Shown in pieces: positions 47,611-61,165 of a stretch of 64,000 bases of DNA; position 1 is the stretch's first letter, and every line of letters starts with the position of its first letter. A program made the position numbers and the translations under genes. Source of the stretch: Agelas oroides (Eukaryota > Porifera > Demospongiae > Agelasida > Agelasidae); assembly GCA_949130485.1 (NCBI GenBank), contig OX422188.1, forward strand, positions 4,167,307-4,231,306. The letters run 5' to 3'. Below the pieces are notes generated by a model. It ran no database searches. It saw only the letters and a program-made list of their open reading frames with translations, and had not been told where the DNA came from.

Positions 47611-48454
47611 AACCTCCGAGGAGGTGCTGTGAAGTACATGCAGGCCTGTTTAAGTGCCAGAGAGAATCGAGAAAGCAGTTTTCACCTTTGTGGAGGTCCT
47701 GTGAGGTTGGTGCAAGCCTGTTTGTGTGTAGGAAAGACCTGATACCGCCGTTTTAATCACCGAGGGGTGCTATGAAGCACGTGCTGGTTTGTTTTAGTGC
47801 CAGAGAAGATCGAAAAGGCCGTTTTCACCTCTGTAGAGGTCCTGTGAGGCTAATGCAAGCGTGTTTATGCGGCCATAACGCTGTGTTAACCTCCCAAGGG
47901 AGTGCTGTGAAGCACCTGCAGTCCTGTTGAAGTGCCGGAGAAGATGTAGAAAGCACTTTCCACCGTTGTGGAGGCCCTCTGAGGTTGGTGCAAGCCTGTT
48001 TGTGTGCGTAAAAGACCTGATACCGCCGTTTTAACCTCCGAGGAGGTGCTGTGAAGTACATGCAGGCCTGTTTAAGTGCCAGAGAGAATCGAGAAAGCAG
48101 TTTTCACCTTTGTGGAGGTCCTGTGAGGTTGGTTCAAGCCTGTTTGTGTGTAGGAAAGACCTGATACCGCCGTTTTAATCACCGAGGGGTGCTATGAAGC
48201 ACGTGCTGGTTTGTTTTAGTGCCAGAGAAGATCGAAAAGGCCGTTTTCACCTCTGTAGAGGTCCTGTGAGGCTAATGCAAGCGTGTTTATGCGGCCATAA
48301 CGCTGTGTTAACCTCCCAAGGGAGTGCTGTGAAGCACCTGCAGTCCTGTTGAAGTGCCGGAGAAGATCTAGAAAGCACTTTCCACCGTTGAGGAGGCCCT
48401 CTGAGGTTGGTGCAAGCCTGTTTGTGTGCGTAAAAGACCTGATACCGCCGTTTT
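47611..48454 (+). repeat. 422-bp three-monomer tandem duplication
   Basis: 47611-48032 is repeated as 48033-48454. The unit is 144+144+134 bp, starting AACCTCCGAGGAGGTGCTGTG and including one 134-bp short monomer. Copies differ at a few bases (AGATGTAG against AGATCTAG; GTTGTGGAGG against GTTGAGGAGG). Confidence 0.88.
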
Positions 48455-48930
48455 AATCACCGTGGGCGTGCTGTGAAGCACGTGTAGGCTTGTTTAAGTG
48501 CTAGTGAAGATCGAGAAAGCTGTTTTCACCACTGAGAATGTCCCTTGAGACTAGTGCAAGCCTGTTCATGTGCGAGAAAGACCTCATAAAGCCGTTTTAA
48601 CCCCCGAGGAGGTGCTGTGAAGTCCTTGCAGGCATGTTTAAGTGCCAGAGAAGATCGAGAAAGCTATTTTCACCACTGTAGAGGTCTTCTGAGGCTAGTT
48701 CAAGCCTGATCATGTGCGAGAAAGACCTCATAACGCCGTTTTAACGTCCGAGGAGGTGCTGTGAAGCACTTGCAGGCCTGTTTAAGTGAGAGAAGATGGA
48801 GTAAGCAGTTTCCACCGCTGTGGAGGCCCTTTGAGGTAGGTGGAAGCCTGTTTGTGTGCAGGAAAAACATGATCACTCCGTTTTAACCACCGAGGGGGTG
48901 CTCTGAAGTACGTGTAAACTTGTTTAAGTG

Positions 48931-49930
48931 CCAGAGAAGGTAGAGAAAGCTGTTTTCACAGCAGTGTAGGCCCTGTGAGTTTGGTGCAAGCCTGTTTATG
49001 TTCAGGAAAGACCTGATAACGCAGTTTTAATCACCGACGGGGAGCTGTGAAGCACGTGCAGTGTTGTTTAAGTGCCAGGGATGATCGAGATAGCTGTTTT
49101 CACCTCTGTAGGGGTCCTGTGAGGCTAGTTCTAGCCTGTTGATGTGCGAGAAAGTACTCATTACGCCGTTTTAACCTCCGAGGAGGTTCTCTGAAGCACT
49201 TGCAGGCCTGTTTAGGTGCCAGAGAAGATCGAGAAAGCTGTGAGTTTGAAGCAAGGCTGTTTATGTGCGGGAAAGACCTGATATCGCCGTTTTAATTACC
49301 GAGGGTGTGCTGTGAAGCACGTGCAGGCTTGTTTAAGCGCCAGGGAAGATCGAGAAAGCTGTTTTCACCATTGTAAAGGTCCTGTGAGGCTAGTGCAAGG
49401 CTGTTCATGTGCGAGAAAGACCTCATAACGCCGTTTTAACCTCCGACGAGGTGCTGTGATTCACTTGCAGGCCTGTTAAAGTGCCAGAGAAGGTCTAGAA
49501 AGCTGTTTTCACAGCATAGTAGGCCCTGTGAGTTTGGTGCAAGCCTGTTTATGTTCAGGAAAGACCTGATAACGCCGTTTTAATCACCGACGGGGAGCTG
49601 TGAAACACGTGCAGTGTTGTTTAAGTGCCAGGGATGATCGAGATAGCTGTTTTCACCTCTGTAGGGATCCTGTGAGGCTAGTTCTAGCCTGTTGATGTGC
49701 GAGAAAGTACTCATTACGCCGTTTTAACCTCCGAGGAGGTTCTCTGAAGCACTTGCAGGCCTGTTTAGGTGCCAGAGAAGATCGAGAAAGCTGTGAGTTT
49801 GAAGCAAGGCTGTTTATGTGCGGGAAAGACCTGATATCGCCGTTTTAATTACCGAGGGTGTGCTGTGAAGCACGTGCAGGCTTGTTTAAGCGCCAGGGAA
49901 GATCGAGAAAGCTGTTTTCACCATTGTAGA
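48931..49930 (+). repeat. About 553-bp four-monomer tandem duplication
   Basis: CCAGAGAAGG at 48931 recurs at 49484 and the following sequence matches, including a GGGGAGCTGTG monomer and a 121-bp short monomer, until about 49930, where the second copy switches to a CCTGCGAGGC variant. Confidence 0.8.
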
Positions 49931-50425
49931 GGTCCTGCGAGGCTAGTGCAAGCCTGTACATGTGCGAGAAAGCCCTCATAACGCCGTTCTACCCTCAGAG
50001 GAAGAGCTGTGAAGCACTTGCAGACCTGGGTAAGTGCGGAAGATCGAGAAAGCAGCTTTCTCCACTGTGGAGGTCTAGTGAGGTTGGTGCAAGCCTGTTT
50101 ATGTGCGGTAAAGACCTAATAAGGCAGTTTTAATCACCGAGGGAGTGCTGTGAATTACGTGCAGGCTTGTTTAAGTGCCATGGAAAATCGAGAATGCTCT
50201 TTTCACCACTGTAGAAGTCCTGTGAGGCTAGTGCATATCTGTTTATGTACGGGAAAGATCTGATAACGCCGTTTTAACCTCCGAGGAGGTGCTTTGAAGC
50301 ACTTGCAGGCCTTTTTATGTGCCAGAGAGGATCGAGAAAGCAGTTTTCACCGCTGTGGAGGCCCTGTGAGTTTGGTGCAAGCCAGTTTATGCGCGTGAAA
50401 GACCTGATAACGCCGTTTTAATCAC

Positions 50426-50607
50426 TTAAACAGGCCTGGAAGTGCTTCACAGCAACTCCTCGAAGGTTAAAAGGGCGTTATGAGGTGTTTCGCACATGAT
50501 GAGGCTTGCACTAGCCTCACAGGACCTGTACAGTGGTGAAAACAGCTTTCTCGATCTTCCCTGTCACTTAAACAAGCCTGCACGTGCTTAACAGCACCCT
50601 TCGGTAC
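50426..50607 (-). repeat. Inverted satellite segment, copy 5
   Basis: Same left (AATCAC|TTAAACAGG) and right (CGGTAC|CGGAGAAG) junctions as the first copy. Confidence 0.92.
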
Positions 50608-52413
50608 CGGAGAAGATCGAGAAAGCAGTTTTCACAGTTGTGGAGGCCCTCTGAGGTAGGTGCAACCATGTTTGTGTGCGGGAAAGACCTGATAACGCCG
50701 TTTTAATCACCGAGGCGGTGCTGTGAAGCACGCGCAGGCTTGTTTAAGTGCCAGGGATGATCGAGAAAGCTGTTTTCATCGCTGTGGAGGCCCTGTGAGT
50801 TTGAAGGAAACCTGTTTATGTGCGACAAATACCTGATAACGCAGTTTTAATCACCGAGGGGGAGCTGTGAAGCACGCGCAGGCTTGTTTAAGTGCCAGGG
50901 ATGATCGAGAAAGCTGTTTTCACTGCTGTGGAGGCCCTGTGAGTTTGAAGGAAACCTGTTTATGTGCGGGAAATACCTGATAACGCAGTTTTAATCACAG
51001 AGGGTGCGCTGTGACGCACGTGCAGGCTTGTTTAAGTGCCAGGGAAGATCGAGAAAGCAGTTTTCACCGTTGTGGAGGCCCTGTGAGGTTGGTGCAAGCC
51101 TGTTTATGTGCGGGAAATACCTGATAACGCCGTTTTAACCTCCGAGGAGGTGCTGTAAAGCACTTGCAGGCCTGTTTTAGTGCGAGAAGATGGAGTAAGC
51201 AGTTTCCACCGCTATGGAGGCCCTTTGAGGTTGGTGGAAGCCTGTTTGTGTGCGGGAAAGACCTGGTCACTCCGTTTTAATCACCGAGGGGGTGCTCTGA
51301 AGTACGTGTAAACTTGTTTAAGTGCCAGGGAAGATCGAGAAAGCTGTTTTCACCACTGTAGAGGTCCTGTGAGGCTAGTCCAAGCCTGTTCATGTGCGAG
51401 AAAGACCTGATAACGCCGTTTTAACCTCCGAGGAGGTGCTGTGAATCACTTGCAGGACTGTTAAAGTGCCAGAGAAGGTCGAGAAAGCTGTTTTCAAAGC
51501 AGTGTAAGCCCTGTGAGTTTGGTGCAAGCCTGTTTATGTTCAGGAAAGACCTGATAACGCCGCTTTAATCACCGACGGGGAGCTGTGAAGCACGTGCAGT
51601 GTTGTTTAAGTGCCAGGGATGATCGAGATAGCTGTTTTCACCTCTGTAGGGGTCCTGTGAGGCTAGTTCTAGCCTGTTGATGGGCGAGAAAGTACTCATT
51701 ACGCCGTTTTAACCTCCGAGGAGGTTCTCTGAAGCACTTGCAGGCCTGTTTAGGTGCCAGAGAAGATCGAGAAAGCTGTGAGTTTGAAGCAAGGCTGTTT
51801 ATGTGCGGGAAAGACCTGATATCGCCGTTTTAATTAACGAGGGTGTGCTGTGAAGCACGTGCAGGCTTGTTTAAGCGCCAGGGAAGATCGAGAAAGCTGT
51901 TTTCACCATTGTAGAGGTCCTGTGCGGCGAGTGCAAGGATGTTCATGTGCGGGAAAGCCCTCATAACGCCATTCTACCCTCAGAGGAGGAGCTGTGAAGC
52001 ACTTGCAGACCTATTTAAGTGCCAGAGAAGATCGAGAAAGCAGCTTTCTCCGCTCTGGAGGTCCAGTGAAGTTGGTGCAAGCCTGTTTATGTGCGGTAAA
52101 GACCTAATAAGGCAGTTTTAATCACCGAGGGAGTGCTGTGAATTACGTGCAGGCTTGTTTAAGTGCCATGGAAGATCGAGAATGCTCTTTTCACCACTGT
52201 AGAGGTCCTATGAGGCTAGTGCAAATCTCTTTATGTACGGGAAAGACCTGATAACGCCGTTTTAACCTCCGAGGAGGTGCTGTGATGCACTTGCAGGCCT
52301 GTTTATGTGACAGAGAGAATCGAGAAAGCAGTTTTCACCGCTGTGGAGGCCCTGTGAGTTTGGTGCAATCCAGTTTATGCGCGGGAAATACCTGATAACG
52401 CCGTTTTAATCAC

Positions 52414-52564
52414 TTAAACAGGCCTGGAAGTGCTTCACAGCAACTCCTCGAAGGTTAAAAGGGCGTTATGAGGTGTTTCGCACATGATAAGGCTTGCACT
52501 AGCCTCACAGGACCTGTACAGTGGTGAAACAGCTTTCTCGATCTTCCCTGTCACCCTTCGGTAC
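52414..52564 (-). repeat. Inverted satellite segment, copy 6, internally deleted
   Basis: Same outer junctions, but only 151 bp: the piece between CCCTGTCAC and CCTTCGGTAC is missing, removing the CACGTG site, and one A is lost in the GTGAAAACAG stretch. Confidence 0.9.
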
Positions 52565-55500
52565 CGGAGAAGATCGAGAAAGCAGTTTTCACAGTTGTGG
52601 AGGCCCTCTGAGGTAGGTGCAACCATGTTTGTGTGCGGGAAAGACCTGATAACGCCGTTTTAATCACCGAGTGGGTGCTGTGAAGCACGCGCAGGCTTGT
52701 TTAAGTGCCAGGGATGATCGGGAAAGCTGTTTTCATTGCTGTGGAGGCCCTGTGAGTTTGAAAGAAACCTGTTTATGTGCGGGAATTACCTGATAACGCA
52801 GTTTTAATCACAGAGGGTGTGCTGTGACGCACGTGCAGGCTTGTTTAAGTACCAGGGAAGATCGAGAAAGCAGTTTTCACCGTTGTGGAGGCCCTGTGAG
52901 GTTGGTGCAAGCCTGTTTATGTGCGGGAAATACCTGATAACGCCGTTTTAACCTCAGAGGAGGTGCTGTGAAGCACTTGCTGGCCTGTTTAAGTGCCAGA
53001 GAAGATCGAGAAGGCAGTTTTCACCACGGTAGAGGTCCTGTGAGGCTAATTCAAGCCTGTTCATGTGCGAGGAACACCTCATAACGCCGTTTTAACCTCT
53101 GAGGAGGTGCTGTGAATCACTTGCAGGCCTGTTTAAGTGCCAGAGAAGATCGAGAAACCATTTTCCACTGCTGTGGAGGCCCTGTGAGTTTGAAGGAGGC
53201 CCGTTTATGTGGGGGAAAGATCTGATAACGCCGTTTTATCACCGAGGGGGTGCTGTGAAGCACGTGCAGGTTTGTTTAAGTGCCAGGGAAGATCGAGAAA
53301 GCAGTTTTCACCGTTGAGGAGGCCTTGTGAGGATGGTGCAAGCCTGTTTATGTGCGGGAAAGACCTGATAACGCCGTTTTAATCACCGAGGGGTTTCTGT
53401 GAGGCACGTGCAGGCTTGTTTAAGTGCCAGTGATGATCAATATAGCTGTTTTCACCATTGTAGGGGTCCTGTGAGGCTAGTTCTAGCCTGTTGATGTGCG
53501 AGAATGTACTCAATACGCCGTTTTAACCTCCGAGGAGGTGCTCTAAAGCACTTGCAGGCCTGTTTAAGTGCCAGAGAAGAACGAGAAAGCTGTGAGTTTT
53601 AACCAAGGCTGTTTATGTTCGGGAAAGTTTTAATATCGCCGTTTTAATAACCAAGGATGTGCTGTGAAGCACGTGCAGGCTTGTTTAAGTGCCAGGGTAG
53701 ATCGAGAAAGCTGTTTTCACCGCTGTAGAGGTCCTGTGAGGCTAGTGAAAACCTGTTCATGTGCGAGAAAGACCTCATAACGCCGTTTTAACCTCCGAGG
53801 AGGTGCTGTGAAGTACTTGCAGGCCTGTTGAAGTGCCAGAGAAGATCGAGAAAGCAGTTTTCACCGTTGTGGAGGCCCTGTGTGGTTGGTGCAAGCCTGT
53901 TTGTGAGCGGGAAAGACCTCATAACGCCGTTTCAACCTCAGAGGAAGTGCTGTATAGCACTTGCAGGCCAGTTTAAATCGCAGAGAAGATCGAGAAACCA
54001 TTTATCACTGCTGTGGAGGCCTTGTAAGTTTGAAGGAGGTCCGTTTATGTTCGGGAAAGATCTGATAACCCCGTTTTAATCACCGAGGGGGTGATGTGAA
54101 GCACGTGCAGGCTTGTTTAAGTGCCAGGGAAGATGGAGAAAGATGTTTTCACCACTATAGAGGTCCTTTGAGGCTAGTGCAAACCTGTTCATGTGTGAGA
54201 AATACCTCATAACGCCGTTTTAACCTCCGAGGTGGTGCTGTGAAGTACTTGCAGGCCTGTTTAAGTGCCAGAGAGAATCGAGAAAGCAGTTTTCACCTTT
54301 GTGGAAGTCCTGTGAGGTTGGTGCAAGCCTGTTTGTGTGCAGGAAATACCTGATACCGCCGTTTTAATCACCTAGGGGGTGCTATGAAGCACGTGCTGGT
54401 TAGTTTTAGTGCCAGAGAAGATCGAAAAGGCCGTTTTCACCTCTGTAGAAGTCCTGTGAGGCTAATGCAAGCACGTTTATGAGGCCATAACGCTGTGTTA
54501 ATCTCCCAAGGGAGTGCTGTGAAGCACCTGCAGTCCTGTTCAAGTGCCGGAGAAGATCTAGAAAGCACTTTCCACCGTTGTGGAGGCCCTCTGAGGTTGG
54601 TGCAAGCCTGTTTGGGTGCAGGAAAGACCTGATAACGCCGTTTTAATCACCGAGGGCGTGCTGTGAAGCACGTGCAGGCTTGTTCAAGTTCCAGGGAAGA
54701 TCGAGAAAGCAGTCTTCACTAGTATAGAGGTCCTTTTAGGATAGTGAAAGCCTGTTCATGTGCGAGAAAGACCTGATAACGACGTTTTAACCACCGAGGA
54801 GGTGCTTTGAAGTGCTTGAAGGCCTGTTGAAGTGCCAGAGAAGATCGAGAAAGCAGTTTTCACCGTTGTGGAGGCCCTGTGAGGTTGGTGCAAGCCTGTT
54901 TGTGTGTGGGAAAGACCTCATAACGCAGTTTTAACCTCCGAGGAGGTGCTGTGAAGCACTTGCAGTCCTGTTTAAGTGCCAGAGAAAGTCTAGGAAGCAG
55001 TTTTCACTGTTGTGGATGGCCCTCTGAGGTTGGTGCAATCCTGTTTGTGTGCGTGAAAGACCTGATACCGCCGTTTTAATCACCGACGGGGTGCTGTGAA
55101 GCACGTGCAGACTTGTTCAAGTTCCAGGGAAGATCGAGAAAGCTGTTTTCAACACTGCAGAGGTGCTGTGAGGCTAGTGCATGCCTGTTCAGGTGCAAGA
55201 AGAACCTTCATAACTCCGTTTTAACCTCCGAGGAGGTGCTGTGAAGTACATGCAGGCCTGTTTAAGTGCCAGAGAGAATCGAGAAAGCAGTTTTCACCTT
55301 TGTGGAGGTCCTATGAGGTTGGTGCAAGCCTGTTTGTGTGCGGGAAAGACCTGATACCGCGGTTTTAATCACCGAGGGGTTGCTATGAAGCACGTGCTGG
55401 TTTGTTTAAGTACCAGAGAAGATCGAAAAAGCTGTTTTCACCTCTGTAGAGGTCCAGTGAGGCTAATGCAAGCCTGTTTATGCGGCCATAACGCTGTTTT

Positions 55501-57644
55501 AACCTCCCAAGGGAGTGCTGTGAAGCACCTGCAGTCCTGTTTAAGTGACGGAGAAGATCTAGAAAGCAGTTTTCACCGTTGTGGAGGCCCTCTGAGGTTG
55601 GTGCAAGCCTGTTTGTGTGCGGGAAAGACCTGATAACGCCGTTTTAATCACCGAGGGTGTGCTGTGAAGCACGTGCAGGCTTGTTCAAGTTCCAGGGAAG
55701 ATCGAGAAAGCTGTTTTCAACACTGCAGATGTGCTTTGAGGCTAGTGCATGCCTGTTCAGCTGCGAGATGAACCTCATAACGCAGTTTTAACCCCCGAGG
55801 AGGTGCTGTGAGGTCCTTGCAAGCCTGTTTAAGTACCAGAGAAGATCGAGAAAGCAGTTTTCTCCTTTGTGGAGGCTCTGTGAGGTTGGTGCAAGCCTGT
55901 TTGTGTGCGTGAAAGACCTGATACCGCCGTTTTAATCACCGTGGGCGTGCTGTGAAGCACGTGCATGCTTGTTTAAGTGCTAGGGAAGATCGAGAAAGCT
56001 GTTTTCACCACTGTGAATGTCCCGTGAGGCTAGTGCAAGCCTGTTCATGTACGAGAAAGACCTCATAAAGCCGTTTTAACCCCCGAGGAGGTGCTGTGAA
56101 GTCCTTGCAGGCATGTTTAAGTGCCAGAGAAGATCGAGAAAGCAGTTTTCACCTTTGTGGAGGCCCTGTGAGGTTGGTGCAAGCCTGTTTGTGTGCGGGA
56201 AAGATCTGATACCGCCGTTTTAATCACTGAGGGCGTGCTGTGAAGCACGTGCAGGCTTGTTTAAGTGCCAGGGAAGATCGAGAAAGCTGTTTTCACCACT
56301 GTAGAGGTCTTCTGAGGCTAGTTCAAGCCTGATCATGTGCGAGAAAGACCTGATAACGCCGTTTTAACCTCCGAGGAGGTGCTGTGAATCACTTGCAGGC
56401 CTGTTAAAGTGCCAGAGATGGTCGAGAAAGCTGTTTTCACAGCAGTGTAGGCCCTGTCAGTTTGGTGCAAGCCTGTTTATGTTCCGGAAAGACCTGATAA
56501 CGCCGTTTTAATCACCGACGGGGAGCTGTGAAGAACGTGCAGTGTTGTTTAAGTGCCAGGGATGATCGAGATAGCTGTTTTTACCTCTGTAGGGGTCCTG
56601 TGAGGCTAGTTCTAGCCTGTTGATGTGCGAGAAAGTACTCATTACGCCGTTTTAACCTTCCGAGGAGGTTCTCTGAAGCACTTGCAGGCCTGTTTAGGTG
56701 CCAGAGAAGATCGAGAAAGCCGTGAGTTTGAAGCAAGAATGTTTATGTGCGGGAAAGACCTGATGTCGCCGTTTTAATTACCGAGGGTGTGCTGTGAAGC
56801 ACGTGCAGGCTTGTTTAAGAGCCAGGGAAGATCGAGAAAGCTGTTTTCACCATTGTAGAGGTCTTGTGAGGCTAGTGCAAGGCTGTTCATGTGCGAGAAA
56901 GACCTCATAACTCCGTTTTAACCTCCGAGGAGGTGCTGTCAAGCACTTGCACGCCATTTTTAGTGCCACAGAAAATCGAGGAAGCAGTTTTCACCGCTGT
57001 GGAGGCCCTGTGAGGTTGGTGCAAGCCCTTTTATATGCGGGAAAGACTGATAACGCCGTTTTAACCACCGAGGGGTTGCTGTGAAGCACGTGCAGGCATG
57101 TCTAAGTGCCGGAAAGATCGAGAAAACTGTTTTCACCACTGTAGAGTTCCTGCGAGGCTAGTGCAATCCTGTACACGTGCGAGAAAGCCCTCATAACGCC
57201 GTTCTACCCTCAGAGAAAGAGCTGTGAAGCACTTGCAGACCTGTTTAAGTGCCAGAGAAGATCGAGAAAGCAGCTTTCTCCACTGTGGAGGTCTAGTGAG
57301 GTTGGTACAAGCCTGTTTATGTGCGGTAAAGACCTAAGAAGGCAGTTTTAATCACCGAGGGAGTGCTGTGAAATACGTGCAGGCTTGTTTAAGTGCCATG
57401 GAAGATCGAGAATGCTCTTTTCACCATTGTAGAGGTCCTGTGAGGCTAGTGCATATCTGTTTATGTGCGGGAAAGACCTGATAACGCCGTTTTAACCTCC
57501 GAGGAGGTGCTGTGAAGCACTTGCAGGCCTGTTTATGTGCCAGAGAGGATCGAGAAAGCAGTTTTCACCGCTGTGGAGGCCCTGTGAGTTTGGTGCAAGC
57601 CAGTTTATGCGCGGGAAAGACTTGATTAACGCCGTTTTAATCAC

Positions 57645-57826
57645 TTAAACAGGCCTGGAAGTGCTTCACAGCAACTCCTCGAAGGTTAAAAGGGCGTTAT
57701 GAGGTGTTTCGCACATGATGAGGCTTGCACCAGCCTCACAGGACCTGTACAGTGGTGAAAACAGCTTTCTTGATCTTCCCTGTCACTTAAACAAGCCTGC
57801 ACGTGCTAAACAGCACCCTTCGGTAC
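57645..57826 (-). repeat. Inverted satellite segment, copy 7
   Basis: Same outer junctions as the other copies. Small private changes include TTTCTTGATCTTCC and ACGTGCTAAACAGC. Confidence 0.92.
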
Positions 57827-60530
57827 CGGAGAAGATCAAGAAAGCAGTTTTCACAGTTGTGGAGGCCCTCTGAGGTAGGTGCAACAATGTTTGTGTGCGG
57901 GAGAGACCTGATAACGCCGTTTTAATCACCGAAGGGGTGCTGTGAAACACGCGCAGGCTTGTTTAAGTCCCACGGAAGATCGAGAAGACCTTTTTCACCA
58001 CTGTAGAGGTTCTGTAAGTCTAGTGCAAGCCTGTTCATGTGCGAGAAAGAACTCATAACGCCGTTTTAACCTCCGAGGAGGTGCTGTGAGGCACTTGCAG
58101 ACCTGTCTAGTGCCAGAGAAAATCGAGAAAGTCGCTGTAGAAGCCCTGTGGGGTTTGTGCAAGCCTGTTTATGTGCGGGAAAGATCTGATAACGCAGTTT
58201 TAATCACCGAGGGGGTGCTGTGAATCACGTGCAGGAATGTTTAAGTGCCAGGGAAGATCGAGAAAGCTGTTTTCACCACTGTAGAGGTTCTGTGAGGCTA
58301 GTGAAAACCTGTTCATGAGGGAGAAAGACCTCATAATGCCCTTTTAACCTCCGAGGTGGTGCTGTGAAGCACTTGCAGGCCTGTTGACGCGTCGTAGAAG
58401 ATCGAGAAAGCAGTTTCCATCGCTGTAGAAGCCCTGTGAGGTTGGTGCAAGCCTGTTTATGTGCGGAAACACCTGATAACGAAGTTTTAATCATCGAGGG
58501 GGTGCTGTGAAACACGTGCAGGCTTGTTTACGTGCCACGGAAGATCGAGAAAGCTTTTTCCACTGCTGTAGATGTCCTGTGAGGCTAGTGCAAGCCTGTC
58601 CATACGTGAGAAACAACTCATAACGCCGTTTTAAACTCCGAGGAGGTGCTGTGGAGAACTTGCATGTCTGTTTAAGTGCCACAGAAAATCGAGAAAGCAG
58701 TTTTCAACGTTCTGGTGGCCCTTTGAGGTTGGTGAAAGCCTGTTTATGTGCGTAAAAGACCTGATAACGCCGTTTGAATCAACGAGGGGGTGCTGTGAAG
58801 CACGCGCAGGCTTGTTTAAGTGCCAGGGAAGATCGAGAAAGCTGTTTTCACCACTGTAGAGGTTCTGTAAGTCTAGTGCAAGCCTGTTCATGTGCGAGAA
58901 AGAACTCATAACGCCGTTTTAACTTCCGAGGAGATGCTGTGAAGCACTTGCAGGCCTTTCTAAGTGCCAGAGAAGATCGAGAAAGCAGTTTTCACCGTTG
59001 TGGAGGCCCTGCGAGTTTGGTGCAAGCCTGTTTATGTGCGGGAAAGACCTGATAACGCCGTTTTAAACCCCGAGGGGATGCTGTGAAGCACGTGCAGCCA
59101 TGTTTAAGTGCCAGGGAAGATCAAGAAAGCTGTTTTCACCACTGTAGATGTCCTGTAAGGCTAGTGCAAGCCTGTTCATGTGCGAAAACGACCTCATAAC
59201 GCCGTTTTAACCTCCAAGGAGGTGCTGGGAAGCGCTTGAAGGCCTTTTTAAGTGCCAGGGAAGATCGAGAGAACAGTTTTCACCGTTGTTGATGCCCTGT
59301 GAGGTTGGTGCAAGCATGTTTATGTACCTGATAACGCCGTTTTGATCATCGAGGGTGTGCTGTGGAGCACGTGCAGACTTGTTTAAGTGCCATGGAAGAT
59401 CGAGAAAGCTGTTTTCAACACTGTAGATGTCCTGTGAGGCTAGTGCAAGCCTGTTCATGTGCGAGAAAGACCTCATAACGCCAATTTAACCTCCGAGGAG
59501 GAGCTGGGAAGCACTTGCAGGCCTGTTTAAGTGCCAGAGAATATCGAGAAAGCAGTTTTCTCCTTTGTGGAGGCCCTTTGAGGTTGGTGCAAGCCTGTTT
59601 GTGTGCGTGAAAGACCTTATACCGCCGTTTTAATCACCGTGGGCGTGCTGTAAAGCACGTGCAGGCTTGTTTAAGTGCTAGGGAAGATCGAGAAAGCTGT
59701 TTTCACCACTGTGAATGTCCCGTGAGGCTAGTGCAAGCCTGTTCATGTGCGAGAAAGACCTCATAAAGCCGTTTTAACCCCCGAGGAGGTGCTGTAAAGT
59801 CCTTGCAGGCATGTTTAAGTGCCAGAGAAGATCGAGAAAACAGTTTTCACCTATGTGGAGGCCCTGTGAGGTTGTTGCAAGCCTGTTTGTGTGTGGGAAA
59901 GATCTGATACCGCCGTTTTAATCACTGAGGGCGTGCTGTGAAGCACGTGCAGGCTTGTTTAAGTGCCAGGGAAGATCGAGAAAGCTGTTTTCACCACTGT
60001 AGAGGTCTTCTGAGGCTAGTTCAAGCCTGATCTTGTGCGAGAAAGACCTGATAACGCCGTTTTAACCTCCGAGGAGGTGCTGTGAATCACTTGCAGGCCT
60101 GTTAAAGTGCCAGAGAAGGTCGAGAAAGCTGTTATCACAGCAGTGTAAGCCCTGTGAGTTTGGTGCAAGCCTGTTTATGTTCGGGAAAGACCTGATAACG
60201 CCGTTTTAATCACCGACGGGGAACTGTGAAGCACGTGCAGTGTTGTTTAAGTGCCAGGGATGATCGAGATAGCTGTTTTCACCTCTGTAGGGGTCCTGTG
60301 AGGCTAGTTCTAGCCTGTTGATGTGCTAGAAAGTACTCATTACGCCGTTTTAACCTTCCGAGGAGGTTCTCTGAAGCACTTGCAGGCCTGTTTACGTGCC
60401 AGAGAAGATCGAAAAAGCTGTGAGTTTGAAGCAAGAATGTTTATGTGCGGGAAAGACCTGATATCGCCGTTTTAATTACCGATGGTGTGCTGTAAAGCAC
60501 GTGCAGGCTTGTTTAAGTGCCAGGAAGATC

Positions 60531-61165
60531 TAGCCTCGTACCCAGGCCGTTAATTAGGAAAAACGGCCTGGCAACTTCTCCGAGTTCAAACTGTTGACTT
60601 CCGCTGCACTGGAGTTGTCAGTACCAATCAGATTTCAGAACGCTTCACGTGACAGTTGTACAGAATTTTTATTGCGTCATAAATGCATCACAGTATTAAT
60701 ATACCCGTCCCGTGGTACCGCTAGCGCTTGGAATGACGCTTTTGTTCGAACTCCTTCCGTTGACTTGTGTGCAACAACTACAGTGCCTGCGGACAAAACG
60801 GATTCTTTATAAAAAAGGACCAGTTCGAGAGTAGCAGTGTCAGGTACTAGTTTAGTACTTACTGTCAGTCGGACACATCGACATCGGTGAGCGAGAGCGA
60901 GTCTACTGCAAGCAGTTCGTCTACAGATGACAAGTAAGACAGTAACCATCCAATATAAGCCTGTAACGAGTCTACTGGCAACAACAACGCGCTTGCACAA
61001 TTACGAACAGTCACGTGGCTACGATTAAATATCACATGCATTATCCAATATTCATGGCTTGTATGGGTGCAGCTGTAATCTTTTTCACGTCACATCCGTA
61101 TACAGTTTGAACCCGGGTAAGTTGCCAGGCCGTTTTTCCTAATTAACGGCCTGGGTACGAGGCTA
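60531..61165. mobile_element. 635-bp non-autonomous element, perfect 47-bp TIRs
   Basis: Termini 60531-60577 and 61119-61165 are perfect 47-bp inverted repeats (TAGCCTCGTACCCAGGCCGT...). Similarity continues inward at TTCAAACTG. Each terminus also holds its own hairpin (CCAGGCCGTT and AACGGCCTGG, 60542-60551 and 60562-60571, 10-base loop). The flanks repeat AGGAAGATC (60522-60530) and GGGAAGATC (61166-61174), an 8-9-bp target duplication within the satellite GGGAAGATCGAG. That length points to a hAT- or Mutator-like transposase supplied in trans. Frames of 72 and 107 codons inside show no transposase motif. Confidence 0.88.

Larger units (their letters stand above)
47278..60530 (+). repeat. 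Satellite block 5
   Basis: The 144-bp satellite resumes inside a 121-bp short monomer (TGAGTTTGAACCAAGG). It is not the continuation of the monomer interrupted at 38738, so satellite was lost or rearranged around the island. It contains three inverted segments, 134-bp monomers near 47.9, 48.3, 54.5 and 55.5 kb, and two local duplications. No gene is supported. Confidence 0.96.

Noticed and set aside
60594..61000. Frames of 72 and 107 codons inside the 635-bp element as a transposase
   Set aside because: Too short, overlapping on opposite strands, and no DDE, zinc-finger or other transposase motif is visible.
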